DNA of 64,000 bases from Agelas oroides (GCA_949130485.1 OX422185.1:19037353-19101352), one strand, 5' to 3'. Counted from the first letter of the stretch, positions 34,453-45,527 are shown. The notes: generated from the letters alone by a model not told the origin. Translations and numbers: made by a program.

Positions 34453-35330
34453 TACTTCAGCCGCTTATATTACTGCAGTTCTTTAGTTTATAGCTACTGT
34501 AGCTATATACCAACCACCTAGAAGCAGCAGATAATATCATCTGCGGTAAAAACCATCTCACATGTAGCAGTGCAGTGCAGATGGCACTCATTTCGCGATT
34601 CGCCAACGGAATAGTCACGTGAATTTATTTGCACGATTACGTCATTGCAGGGCTTCTTCGTCAGCCGTTTCTTGATACACAGCCGGGTGAGAAGTGAGGG
34701 CGCTACACGGCCAGCCATGAGCCTTGCTGAGAACTTAAGTGGAGCAATACAGAAAGCAAGTGTTGTGTTGTCGAACAGGACTCCCTAGGACGGAAATAAG
34801 TCAACTGCCTTAGTGTCTTTCGAGTTTTTTTGCGGCAACTACGATGACGACGGCGGTTACCTGACAAATGTTTGCAACTGTAACTCAGTCAAACAAGGTG
34901 AGAACAAGTAGATATCGGTATATGTTATCCATTATTTATTGAAGTAAGTATAGTGTGAGTTTCGTTTGAAGATCATGTGCAGAAAAAATTTCCGCGTCAG
35001 TTTATACATGATGTGTTAACTTATTCATAGTTACTCAGTTCTTCAATTTGTACTTTAGTCAAAATATTCACTGTTATCTTCTACTTCACTGCTATCATCA
35101 TGTTCTTCATAGAATGGGTACTCACCAAAGACAATTTGGGCCTGGTTAGTCTACTGCTGTTTCGTCTACTTGAGGTTTGTCTAAACCTGTTTCTTCTACC
35201 AATAAATATAATTTTGGATTTTAAGGTCAGTCATCCATCATCGACTATCTAACAGCTCTTAGTTTTTGGGTAGGCAAGTAAATGTATTATTTTTGTATTT
35301 TTGCATAGAATCAAAAAACTTAATGGTAAA

Positions 35331-35765
35331 CGATTAGACGAACCTAAAGTAGACGAAACAGGAGTAGACGAACCTAAAGTAGACGAAACAGCAGTAGACG
35401 AACCTAAAGTAGACGAACCTAAAGTAGACGAACCTAAAGTAGACGAAACAGCAGTAGACGAACCTAAAGTAGACGAACCTAAAGTAGACGAACCAGGAGT
35501 AGACGAAACAGCAGTAGACGAACCTAAAGTAGACGAACCTAAAGTAGACGAACCTAAAGTAGACGAACCTAAAGTAGACGAACCTAAAGTAGACGAACCT
35601 AAAGTAGACGAAACAGCAGTAGACGAACCTAAAGTAGACGAACCTAAAGTAGACGAAACAGCAGTAGACGAACCTAAAGTAGACGAAACAGCAGTAGACG
35701 AACCTAAAGTAGACGAACCTAAAGTAGATGAAACAGCAGTTGACGAAATAGCAGTAGACGAACCA
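35331..35765 (+). repeat. 15-bp minisatellite, about 29 units (VDEPK/VDETA)
   Basis: Two unit types, GTAGACGAACCTAAA and GTAGACGAAACAGCA, are mixed irregularly. On the plus strand they read as the acidic pentapeptides VDEPK and VDETA. On the minus strand they also read open. A short inverted piece with GTCTACTGCTGTTTCGTCT lies at 35,140-35,200. Whether any frame is translated is unclear. Confidence 0.9.
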
Positions 35766-35929
35766 GGACCACACCCCAAAGACATAGTCCATAATTTCGT
35801 CAACCTCATCATCCAGAAATTGCTCCCTGTTTTCCGTAAAGTTCTCTTCAAGACTCAGCTCCATTAAAGTATCTTCACTATTGTGTGTTTGACTGTGTGT
35901 TGGTACACTCACATCCTTCTGAACACTTT

Positions 35930-36890
35930 ATTCTTCTTCCTGCAGCCACATCGTGAAGTTGTGCAACACACTTGCAGCCTTTCAGAAGCTGGATGACTTG
36001 TTGCCTGACTGCTTCCATATTGCTTTCACAAAGGTGAGGGACTCATCGGTAACTTTCCATCCAAAGTTAGCAAGGGGGTGGAGAACCATGATTGTGGTTG
36101 TTATTGGCCTTCCTCCACATGTCTAGCACCCAACATATTCGTCTCCGGTGACAATATAGTGCCTCAGTGCTAGGAATCATCTCACTCTCAAATTGTATCC
36201 TATTCCAAATAGTTTCATCAAGCCAACTACAATACTGTTGTAATGGATTGGGATCAGTGAATTGTCTACTCCAAAAAACATTCTTCAGGCTTTTCTACTA
36301 CTCCAGAGTAGTGGAAAAGTTTTGGAGTAGACAGTTCCAACAAGTCGTAAGAATGCTAAGAACCTAGAATTGGCTTCTATATCAACATCAGCTAGTGTGC
36401 CTGGTAGATTGTATTTGCCACTGGAAATAAACTCAGCATGCTGATAGAAATATCTCAGGAAGGTGGCTTTACCAATTCCGCTAAAAAACGAAATGTAATC
36501 ACAGCCGGTAGCCACAAAGATGGTTTGGATTGTGTAAATGAGGGAGCATCACATCCTGGCATGCAGCACTTCACACCACATTTTCCTCCCATCTTGGTAT
36601 GTGACTGTGGTTTTTAACTAGCCTGGTTATGTCGTCTTCACATAGATGACAAATACGTTTATCAGGACAAATACGGAGGAATTTTGCTATCTGCTGTGCT
36701 TGTTCATTCCTCCATGCCTGAGGCTCATATAGCAATGTCTAACAGCCTGAACAAAGTGCACAGTTACTTAGCCCATCCTCTGTTTGCTCCTGTACAGGTG
36801 GGAATGAGAGCCTCCGGCGACTTCTTCTGCCAGTATTTGTATCGGCTGCTGCTCCTGAAGCCTCCGGAGTACAGTCATATTTTCTTTGTT
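35930..36890 (-). pseudogene. Dead transposon protein: Cys-rich finger plus GCD-type nuclease-like domain
   Basis: Reading the minus strand: an arginine-rich TGRRSRRRLSFPPVQEQ, NCALC, a stop, then QIAKFLRICPDKRICHLCED, RLVKNHSHIPRWEE, a frameshift, KCGVKCCMPGCDAPSFTQ, then ATGCDYISFFSGIGKATFLR, NSRFLAFLRLVGTVYSK, LRHYIVTGDEYVGC, a stop, and LANFGWKVTDESLTFVKAIW. The C..C pairs suggest zinc binding. GCDYxSFFSGIGK resembles the helix-hairpin-helix motif of XPG/FEN-type nucleases and a GCD motif that I recall from uncharacterised repeat-borne proteins in marine invertebrates. Several stops and shifts mean that it is inactive. Its place within the TIRs at 34.5 and 37.5 kb suggests that it was the element's own protein. 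Confidence 0.5.
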
Positions 36891-37492
36891 ATTTGTATAC
36901 TCTTTAAATTATGCATAATTGTTTTGTTCATGTTATTATTGATTTGCTACATTATTTGGACTTCCAAGGGCTGGACTCTTCTTACTCACAGCTGCCATGT
37001 ACACGCAGGGGAGCTCCGCGTGGTATGATTAAATTATGACTGCAAAAATTAGTTGTATCTTCCGTACCGCATGTCAGAACAACTTCGAATTTTCAGGGCA
37101 ACTGGGCCAAATACTTATTTTTGTGTTGCCCAGCTCCTAAATTGGACGGGCGTGCAGAAAAAATTTCCGCGTTGGGTTTGTGGGGGTGGTCCATTTGGAC
37201 ACAGGCGGACATTTGCCGCTCTGGAGCTTCGCCCAGGTAAGATGACGAGCTATAAGTCGGATTTTACACAGTTTATGCGCTGATCTACTTACATTGCAAA
37301 AAACATTTGTATAGCTAAAGTACAGAAAGAAATATGAGTGGATGAATATATAATGAGAATTGTTGTACTAGCCGTTTTAAACAGGAAGCTTAACTTCCGG
37401 TGAAAATAAAATTGTATGGACGTATATTGACTTCCGTTCCGTTGGCGATTCGACTGATGGTTTTTACCGCAGATGATATTATCTGCTGCTTC

Positions 37493-37592
37493 TAGCCTCG
37501 TTCCCAGGCCTGCACGCTTGGAGTACGAAAATCTCGCAAGCCCGACCCACTTCCCTTCTTTTGCGGAAGTGGGTCGGGCTTGCGAGACTAGT
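37493..37592. mobile_element. Small chimeric MITE beside the 3-kb transposon
   Basis: It starts TAGCCTCGTTCCCAGGCC and ends in TTGCGAGACTA. The last 60 bp form a hairpin (TCTCGCAAGCCCGACCCACT with its inverse). The left end belongs to the TAGCCTCG type and the right to the TAGTCTCG type, and the flanking 9-mers differ. Confidence 0.6.
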
Positions 37593-37639
37593 ATTAGTGC
37601 TTGTTATTTGCAGCCACCTCTGTGAACAGAACGGTGAGT

Positions 37640-37880
37640 ATGTTTAGGGGTGGGTTATAATATAGCTAGGTAAATACAGAAACGACCGCGCAATTAGGGT
37701 AGCTACTGACTTAGGCCTTTTTAGAACCAATTAGATTAAAGTCCCCGGTTCAAATCCCACCTGTTGTTTCCAGGTAAAGTGTTTCATAATACCCGGCCTC
37801 CTGCCCTTAAGACTATAGCTGTGAATGGGCTGGGTCCTGGGAGATATAAAGGCAACTTTTACCCTTTTTTATTATACTCA
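37640..37880 (+). repeat. Possible tRNA-derived SINE fragment
   Basis: GGTTCAAATCC at 37,747 fits the RNA polymerase III B-box consensus, and a weak A-box-like TAGCTACTGACTTAGG lies upstream. No acceptor stem pairing. Support is weak. Confidence 0.25.
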
Positions 37881-38247
37881 CTGGGTTACCAGGGCTGCAA
37901 AGCACCGTAAACAAGAGCAGTAGAACCACGGTGGCTAAGAAGGCTATAGCTGTTTAGCCCCACTTTCAACCATGATTTTACATCATGACATGAATGCCAG
38001 TGCTAGCTTGTGTGTGCTCACTTCAGCCCCCCTACCAAGAAGTGTTTTCCACCATCACTGACAGTAAATTTCATAATGTTCAGGAAACTTTCTCGATGCT
38101 TTTCCACTTTCTAGGAGTACTCATACCCAGTCCTAGCAAAGACACTGGGGATTCTACTGAAGCTTGTGTATACACTCAGCCTACGTACAATGCCATCTTT
38201 TCACACATTTTATGACATCATATAATAACCTCGCTGATGGCCACATC

Positions 38248-38627
38248 TAGCCTCGTTCCCAGGCCTCCCCCGTTTTCGTTCTTCAGTTTGCGTTCAGTTA
38301 ATACATGGAAGCGGAAGAGCGGTGAAAAACGGGGAAGGCCTGGGAACACCTATCACGTGAATGACGTTCGGTGGATGTGAGGTGGACGTATGGGGGGCGG
38401 TGCCCATCTTACAAATTTTTGTGCAATAAACCATAGAGCGAGTTTCTTACCAGTGGAGTCGAGTACTGCCGATCTCATGAACGTCTGGGGTCCTAGCTAT
38501 CGTTGGAGCACTCAATGATGAAGTCTAGTACATTATTTGAACGTGGACCCCTTCCCCCATATGTCCACCTTGCATCCACCAAATGTCATTCACGTGATAG
38601 GTTTTCCCAGGCCTGGGAACGAGGCTA
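38248..38627. mobile_element. TAGCCTCG-family MITE, subfamily with GGTGGAYGYRAGGTGG interior
   Basis: Each end is a hairpin (TTCCCAGGCCT...AGGCCTGGGAA) followed by TATCACGTGAATGACGTTC. The interior matches 50,658-50,999, including CATCATTGAG in reverse and the AATAAACC.AGAGCGAG phrase. The right terminal hairpin is shortened. The flanking 9-mers do not match. Confidence 0.8.
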
Positions 38628-38639
38628 GTCAGTTACCGT

Positions 38640-39080
38640 ATGGCGCTTGAATTTCACAGGTCTAAATTTTTGCAACCAGTCATTTACGACAGTTTCGTTG
38701 AAATAGTTTTGCAAATTTGCTGTCAAAAATGTCAAGCCAACTTTTGGGGGTATAGTTTACAACTGGTCACACACATTTGTCAGCTAGTTGTCGTCATGGG
38801 ATACTGTTTCGGCTTCTTGACAGTCATTTACAAGTACATTGTGCCCTCTGCCTTTACAATGGCAGAATGCTGCAATGCAACGACTTCCAATTTCACTATC
38901 TCCTACAGATGGCTATCACAGGTTTATTTCCCATGAGGGTAATTCTTGGGAGAGCACTTCTTGTCTACCCACCAGGCAGCTTAGACACCAGATGGTCTCC
39001 ACATTTGCAGTATTGAAATGGAGCCATCGTGCAGCCATCACATGCAAGTATGTCAATGGTTTACACCCACAACAGTTTGT
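38640..39080. other. No gene called
   Basis: Overlapping open frames of 80-98 codons in different phases occur here, without a recognisable motif or splice boundaries. I do not support a gene. Confidence 0.3.
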
Positions 39081-41400
39081 GTACTAGTTATTGACCACTT
39101 CAAGTGCCACAAGCTTGTGGCGCGAGAATGTGGTTAATAACTAGTTTGTTGCATGATGTTATGTGCTTTTATTAAAGTAATAAAATAAATGGCTTGATTA
39201 TAAAGACAGTGAAAATGTAGTGCTATGCGGTATTAGTGTAATCATTGTGTTCCTTTACTCTCCACTTTGGTTAGTGGGAGAAACACAGCTCCTGACCCAG
39301 GTGGAGGGTCAAGTGGGAAAAGGTGATTTATTGAGAATGTGCCACAGACATCCATAATTTAGACTGCACATCACAAAGCTTCCCTGCTTCTGATACTGAC
39401 AAACCAGTGGAGTAGTCTGGGCACGAGACTACCAGTGGAGTAGTCTGGGCACGAGACTACCAGTGGAGTAGTCTGGGCACGAGACTACCAGTGGAGTAGT
39501 CTGGGCACGAGACTACCAGTGGAGTAGTCTGGGCACGAGACTACCAGTGGAGTAGTCTGGGCACGAGACTACCAGTGGAGTAGTCTGGGCACGAGACTAC
39601 CAGTGGAGTAGTCTGGGCACGAGACTACCAGTGGAGTAGTCTGGGCACGAGACTACCAGTGGAGTAGTCTGGACACGAGACTACCAGTGGAGTAGTCTGG
39701 GCACGAGACTACCAGTGGAGTAGTCTGGGCACGAGACTACCAGTGGAGTAGTCTGGGCACGAGACTACCAGTGGAGTAGTCTGGGCACGAGACTACCAGT
39801 GGAGTAGTCTGGGCACGAGACTACCAGTGGAGTAGTCTGGGCACGAGACTACCAGTGGAGTAGTCTGGGCACGAGACTACCAGTGGAGTAGTCTGGGCAC
39901 GAGACTACCAGTGGAGTAGTCTGGGCACGAGACTACCAGCGGAGTAGTCTGGGCACGAGACTACCATTGGAGTAGTCTGGGCACGAGACTACCAGTGGAG
40001 TTATGCTTGTGTATGAGGTTAGCTCAGATGACTAGCTAGCTAGCTAGTATGTCTTGCATTGATTTGCTGTCTGGATAATTATTTCTTGATCTCTAACTTT
40101 TCAATTTTTTCACGACCCAATTGGAGATGTCTGTCATTATGGCCTCTACCTCCCCTCAGATCCAGCATAACGATAAATCCAACCATAGTGTGAATTGAAT
40201 CATCGAGGTAAGCAGTGTGGGATTTACCTGCACAATGAATGTGTAGTTGAATTGTATGCCATTCATCGAGAAAAGAACTTCTCAGATATGATAGCAGTTC
40301 TCAGGAAGTTGTTTCATTCATGAGCATAGCTGTAAGTATATGAGTAATTGTTTCCTTATAGTTTGCCTTCTTCATTACAGCCCATTTACTTATTAGAGAT
40401 CTGCTTATTAATGGATACTGCTGCATTATACCAGCATACCATTACATGGCCGTGGCAAGCGGTCGGGCTGGTCGGGTTTTGGCCCGACCACTTTTTCGCA
40501 GACTAAATGTGCACGTACGCACTTTCAATACAAGTGAAGTCATACGTATAAGAACCAGTAAGCTGAGCCATCTCTGAAAACAGCCACCCATCATTGTGCA
40601 AATTTCACTGACAGAAAGGTGACGTTGCGTTCGGATATATAGCCATTTTGGTTTACTCGATGGCCATTTTTTACTGCGACGAAGCCCGTGCTGCCCGTGG
40701 TAGGTGTGCGCAACTAAGTTTATATGCGGAATCTGAAATCACTATTCTCGTTCCCCAGGTCCCGTCCAGCTTGCCCTCGTTTGCCGTGCCAGTGATGGAA
40801 AGCTGGGCGGGAGCCATGTACAGCTAAGAAGCGATCTCCGAGCAAATTTTTTGCTGCAGGGGCATGGCTTCCATATGTAGCTACTTCGTGCACTAAGTTA
40901 CACGCAATCTGTGATCACTACGTCACAGAGAGTACGTGTAGCAACTATTGAAATTCTGTTTGCTTAGAATTGCAGAACATATCAGATTTGGGGCCTAAAA
41001 ATGGCCTCAGAAACAATCTCCTATCGTCTAATGCAGCAAAATTTTTCTGGGGGGCATGCAGCCACGATGGACTTGGAAATACAAAATTGTATCAAGCGTA
41101 GATCGTCGTTGAAAAGTCATTGGGTAGGATGAAACCTTCTTCCATCACGCACGTAGAACTCTCACAGCTTGGTGCAACTCACAGGTCAGTCTAGCAGCGT
41201 TGCAATGGCCGACCTACCAACGAATTTTGAATTTCGAATTTCAAAAATAAATTTGACGGCAATGCGTTAGTTGCCATAGGAATAAATTACCAGTGACGTA
41301 AATGAGAATATATCTTACATAACATCATGCAACAAACTAGTTATTAACCGCATTCTCGCGCCACACAGCTTGTGGCACTCAAGCGGTCAATAACTAGTAC
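39081..41400. mobile_element. 2.3-kb TIR element containing the 28-bp array
   Basis: Inverted termini of about 85 bp begin GTACTAGTTATTGACC and include GCGAGAATGYGGTTAATAAC and TTTGTTGCATGATGTTATGT. GTAC is palindromic, so a target duplication cannot be separated from the terminus. The interior holds the 21-copy array (39,404-40,000), a GGTCGGGCTGGTCGGGTTTT patch near 40,460 and a decayed MITE-like palindrome at 40,745-40,815. No transposase ORF was found. Confidence 0.7.
39404..40000 (+). repeat. 28-bp minisatellite, 21 copies, built as 9-bp TSD + 19-bp element
   Basis: The array reads CCAGTGGAG, then TAGTCTGGGCACGAGACTA, repeated 21 times, and closes with one more CCAGTGGAG (39,992-40,000). 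The 19-bp part is an inverted repeat with TAGTCT/AGACTA ends like those of the TAGTCTCG MITEs. The 9-bp part has the exact length of that family's target duplication. Variants are few (one GGACACG, one AGCGGAG, one ATTGGAG). Confidence 0.95.
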
Positions 41401-42232
41401 AAGAGGAAGCTAAGTGTTGCTATGCTTTGACTGTTTTGAGTGTAACTCAATTATACACAGGCTCCTTCAAGTAGCTGCTGAGGTAGCAGTTTACATGGTC
41501 GATCACACTGCCAAATTGTATACATCTTTTGCTGTGCTAAGAATTCTCCACACTTTAGTACACATCATTCCCTCTGATACTTTTCTATATTGGCTACTGC
41601 ACAACAAGCCCACTCATGCCACTGTGGTTCTCCCCGGATGAAACATATTTTTGCTGAACTTCACCATGTTTTCTAGTCACAGTATATGAATTTCAAGTAG
41701 TATCCAAACACTCCATAGACTTAAGTACCATGATTAAATAGGCTTAAGACATTGAATAACTTGACTTGTGTGCTAATAACCAACCACTTGTGTCCACTTC
41801 ATCTATCCCACTTATTTAGCCTGGCAAGCTAAACTCCAGACAAATAGAATTGTGGCTGGCAGTACACTTCTCCTATGTCCACTTATTTAGCCTAGAGTCT
41901 ACCTAGCCAAACTAGAAGAGTCATTGCTAATGACTGTAATGATGAGTCTATTTTCTACTTGAGTTTGTGCAGGCACTGAACTTTGATTAACAATGTGTGA
42001 AGGTGATAATGGGGTGTGGTAATGGGTTGCAAGTAAGTTGCATCCTCAAAACTAAACAGCATTCACGTTCAGGCTCATGCTGCTCGACAGCTCGACAGCT
42101 TGACAATTTTATTTGTTGAATATTGCTTAACAACCAAATCTTTGAACTTTAATAGCACAAAATAGAATGGGTGGAGGTGATAATGGATGTGACAGTGGGT
42201 TGCTGGGGGTAACGTCCACCAAATAAGTTATA
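41401..42232. other. No gene seen
   Basis: A 75-codon open frame at 41,414-41,641 (+) begins right after the TIR element, but no motif or splice context supports it. Confidence 0.35.
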
Positions 42233-42287
42233 TTCCCCAGACAGAACAGCATGAGCCCGAAGGGCGAATGCTGTTCTGTCTGGGGAA
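42233..42287. repeat. Short perfect hairpin
   Basis: TTCCCCAGACAGAACAGCAT pairs perfectly with its inverse around a 15-bp loop that is itself self-complementary (GCCCGAAGGGC). Confidence 0.85.
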
Positions 42288-42893
42288 GGTAACTGTATTT
42301 TATCTACATGTTTTGGTTGGTGCTTTATACCTGTTCACAAACCTGGTACATGCATGCACTGGTACAAGCACACTAATTATCTAAGATCTTTCAAGTGGCT
42401 GTTGAGGAGAAGTCATGTTTTGAATTCTTTGGAATAGAATACAGCTAAACACACTGAGCAACTGTACTATATTGTTCATCAGGAAGTGTTGCAATACAAG
42501 GCATGTTCTTACTCCTTTGTATGGAAATTGTTGTGAAGCACTGGTGGGCACATGAATCTAATGGCATATTGAGGGTAGAGTGTAGCTACTGCATTCCATT
42601 GTTTAGCAGAATGTTCCTACACTTTGTATGGAAATAAACAATATGTGGACTCATCTCTCCAATGAGGTAACCACCAACCAATCAGATTTGGTAGCTGGTA
42701 CTTTGCTATGTATATACAGCTACTACATACATCAGACAGTGCAGTGTATAGACCAAATCCGATAATTACATTGATGGTCATTGGTCTATATCACCATACA
42801 AATTGTTGAGCAAATACAGCAGTAATGGAACAAATGATTCAACATCGGCTATAACAGGTTACAAAAACTAGTCAAACTACGTGTTCATGTATA

Positions 42894-42993
42894 GGTTATA
42901 CAACGAGGTGGAGGTCTCTACGGGATATACACTACTGAGGGCCGCAGGCCCGAGGTTGTGTATACCGTAGAGACCGAACCGAGTTGTATAACC
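42894..42993. repeat. Hairpin just upstream of the recombinase gene
   Basis: GGTTATACAAC and GGTCTCTACGG...TATACAC pair with inverse copies ending at 42,993. The loop has GGGCCGCAGGCCC. It may be a short palindromic repeat or a regulatory/terminal structure of the Crypton-type element. Confidence 0.7.
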
Positions 42994-43005
42994 AACTTGT
43001 ACCAT

Positions 43006-43089
43006 GGCCTCGAGCTTTTAGTAAACACGCGTACCGAACACCTGCACGGCCTCGAGCTTTTAGTAAACACGCGTACCGAACACCTGCAC
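43006..43089 (+). repeat. 42-bp direct duplication in the 5' region of the recombinase gene
   Basis: Two perfect copies of a unit that starts GGCCTCGAGCTTTTAGTAAA and ends ACACCTGCAC. Confidence 0.9.
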
Positions 43090-43160
43090 TGCCAACGGTC
43101 CGTTTAAATAGCCGGCACTGTTCGGTTGATTTTCACATCGCCGAAAGAAAGAACAAAGCA

Positions 43161-44598
43161 ATGGAAGACGAACTAGACTCCCTTCTCTCGCAACTTGACC
43201 CTCAAGAACTGTCATCGCACTTCGACTTGTACAATGACCCCACCCACTCACGTGAATCACAGCCACGCCTCGGTCTCGGGCCGTCATCCACTAATGAGCC
43301 CCTCCCCTCTCCGTGCACAAGCGACAACCATTTTCATACGCTGAAGACAGACAGACCGCGAGGTCAAAGAAGCCAGGAAGAAAGCTGTTCCTAAGAATAC
43401 CGACAAGAACACCAGCTGGGCTGTGAACATTTGGAAAGAATGGAGTGCTCACCGCCGCAAAGTGTGCACTTCTTTCACCGAGTGGCCGACTCATCTCCTG
43501 ATAACGGAACCATCACAGCTGGACTACTGGCTAAGCAAGTTTGTGCTGGAGACCAGGAAGGGCAATGGTGACCATTATCCACCTGACACTCTGTACAGCA
43601 TTTGCAGTGGATTGCTGAGGTACATCCGAGAGACAAGGCCACAGATGAATATTTTTAAAGATCCTGTATTTGCCGGATTCCAGAGAACCTTGGACAGCGA
43701 AATGAAACGGTTACGTGCACTTGGTCTTGGAGTCAAAAAGAAGCAGGCAGAACCAATCACCATTGAAGAAGAAGACCTGCTTTGGGAGAAGGGCTTCTTG
43801 GGAGACGCAAACCCTCAACAACTCCTAGACACAATGCTTTTCCTCTGTGGAGTCCACTTTGCTCTTCGGAGTGGTGAAGAGCATCGCAGTCTCCAGCTGT
43901 CACAGTTGGAGTTGGTGTGCCCAAAAGATGGACGTGCTCACCTCATTTACACCGAAAACTACTCCAAAAACAACCAGGGAGGCTTGCTACATCGCAAGGT
44001 CAAACCTAAAGCTGTGACTTGTTATGCAAATGAGTCAAATCCCAATCGGTGTCTTGTTCACTATTTTCAAAACTATCTGAAGCACCGTCCAGCAGATTGT
44101 TCTACCTTCTACTTGACTCCACTGAGAAAGATCAAGGGTGACATATGGTACAGCAAAATGCCTGTTGGTCATAACACACTGTCAGGAACTGTTGCTCGTG
44201 TATGCAAACAAGCAGGCATTCCTGGCTTCAAAACTAACCATTCACTTCGAGTGACTAGTGCTACTCGCCTCTTCCAGAGTGGAGTTGACGAGCAACTGAT
44301 TATGTCCCACACTGGACACAGGAGTGTTGATGGTGTTCGCTCCTACAAGCGAGTTTGTGAAGACCAGAAAAAATCTGTGTCTGACGTCCTAAACTCCGCA
44401 AGTAATGGACATTCAGAAGCCTACTGTGTGCAAGAAAAGCCAGGAAGTCCCAAGAAGATGAGACTCAATGAACTCCCTGTTACAAGTTATCATCACGCTG
44501 CTTTGTCACAAGAAACCATGAATGCATCATCATTCTTTAAGCCTACTTTTAATTTTGCTGGCTGTTCATCTGTAACTATCAACTACAACATATCCTAG
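43161..44598 (+). CDS. Crypton-type (DUF3504-like) tyrosine recombinase, one frameshift
   Basis: The start is probably ATG 43,161 (MEDELDSLLSQLDPQELS). Its frame stops at 43,394. The main frame, open from 43,345, gives EVKEARKKAVPKNTDKNTSW and runs to the stop at 44,598, so one 1-2 nt shift lies at about 43,345-43,394. Numbered from the GTG codon at 43,423, the catalytic set looks complete: R149 (ALRSGEEHRSL), K182, H273 and R276 (NHSLRVTSATRLF), H299 (HTGHRSVDG) and Y308 (RSYKR). The family resembles Crypton recombinases and the related KCTD1/ZMYM-type domains of animals. It catalyses DNA strand exchange through the tyrosine. No introns. Codon use looks normal. Apart from the shift, which could be a sequencing error, the protein seems intact. 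Confidence 0.85.
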
Positions 44599-44638
44599 TG
44601 TCACTGTTGTACACCTGCATTCTTCACATTGTTTACTA

Positions 44639-44715
44639 TATACTTTTATTAGCTTCTGTATACAATCTTAGTTTACTGTAAACTAAGATTGTATACAGAA
44701 GCTGATAAAAGTATA
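44639..44715. repeat. Near-perfect 77-bp palindrome without loop
   Basis: Arms of 38 bp centred on the T at 44,677 pair with one mismatch. Half of it (CTGTATACAATCTTAG, then TTACTGTATA) recurs near 58,903-58,930. It lies 40 bp after the recombinase stop codon. Confidence 0.9.
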
Positions 44716-45347
44716 CAGTGGGTACAAATATAGTTATATCACTCATGCACAATCAAGTGGTATGACTGTCCCTCCTTCCAAGTGTCCACCCACCCTCGAT
44801 GCTAGAGATATTCATCCATACACACTTCATGTCAAGAATCCAACACACTACTTTTGCTTACGCTATGAATTTGTACATGTAGGGCAACACTCCATGTTGC
44901 CATGGAAACTGTGAGGTGTTTAAGTGACTGGGAGATTGTGAGGTATATAGCAAAGTAGACGGTTAACTGACAGACAGTACACCTTGCAACTTTTATGTAG
45001 AATGAATATTGGGTCATTCTTTCTCTGTTTTCTATATGTTACCTCTGTAAATGGTACTCGAAATAGAATGATAAAAACTTGCTGTCTTACCAAAGTTCCT
45101 TGAAACAACAGGAGGGGATATCCCCAAAATTGCTTCAAGTCACCCTTCGCACGGTATTTTTGCGTAGTTTCACTATCTTTGCTAGTTGTAAATTAGTCTT
45201 CATGACTTTATTTTTGGTTACAATTGTGACCCCAGTTGCTAGCTGTCAATACTGCACTAATGGAGTGACCACCCCTTGTACTTGTAGTTGTATCCATGCT
45301 TCTTGACCTTGAGATGTCAGTTAATTAATTTATTGTTGTTATCATGG

Positions 45348-45425
45348 TAGCCTCGTTCCCAGGCCACTCCTGAGTTTCTCCACAGCTGTGAGATAACATC
45401 TGGGAGTGGCCTGGGAACGAGGCTA
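45348..45425. mobile_element. 78-bp hairpin-only MITE, TAGCCTCG ends
   Basis: TAGCCTCGTTCCCAGGCCAC and its inverse form the ends, with a short spacer between. The flanking 9-mers TTATCATGG and CTATCACGG match at 7 of 9. Confidence 0.85.
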
Positions 45426-45527
45426 CTATCACGGCACATGACCACATCCTTTCTCCTCTACTGTGTGGGCCTGGGGACGGGCTATGCAAAGTATATGTAC
45501 TTTGACTAACATTGCACCAAATTATTT

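Larger units (their letters stand above)
34521..37492. mobile_element. 2.97-kb TIR transposon with decayed minus-strand gene
   Basis: Inverted termini start GAAGCAGCAGATAATATCAT and continue CTGCGGTAAAAACCATC (34,521-34,557). A further matched block, ATTCGCCAACGGAA, lies inside. The right copy ends at 37,492. TA lies on each outer side. The phrase GCAGAAAAAATTTCCGCG recurs near both ends (34,980 and 37,148). Inside are a 15-bp repeat array and a minus-strand protein remnant with zinc-finger and GCD-type motifs. A TAGCCTCG MITE abuts the right end. Confidence 0.75.

Noticed and set aside
36684-37028. 114-codon plus-strand ORF with a hydrophobic stretch
   Set aside because: The opposite strand in the same interval encodes the recognisable zinc-finger transposon protein, so this is a shadow.
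37741-37765. tRNA gene suggested by GGTTCAAATCC
   Set aside because: No cloverleaf or acceptor stem can be formed. At best it is a SINE fragment.
39404-40000. CRISPR-like array (regular 28-bp units with a palindromic part)
   Set aside because: There are no variable spacers between repeats, the context is eukaryotic, and the unit divides into TSD plus mini-element.
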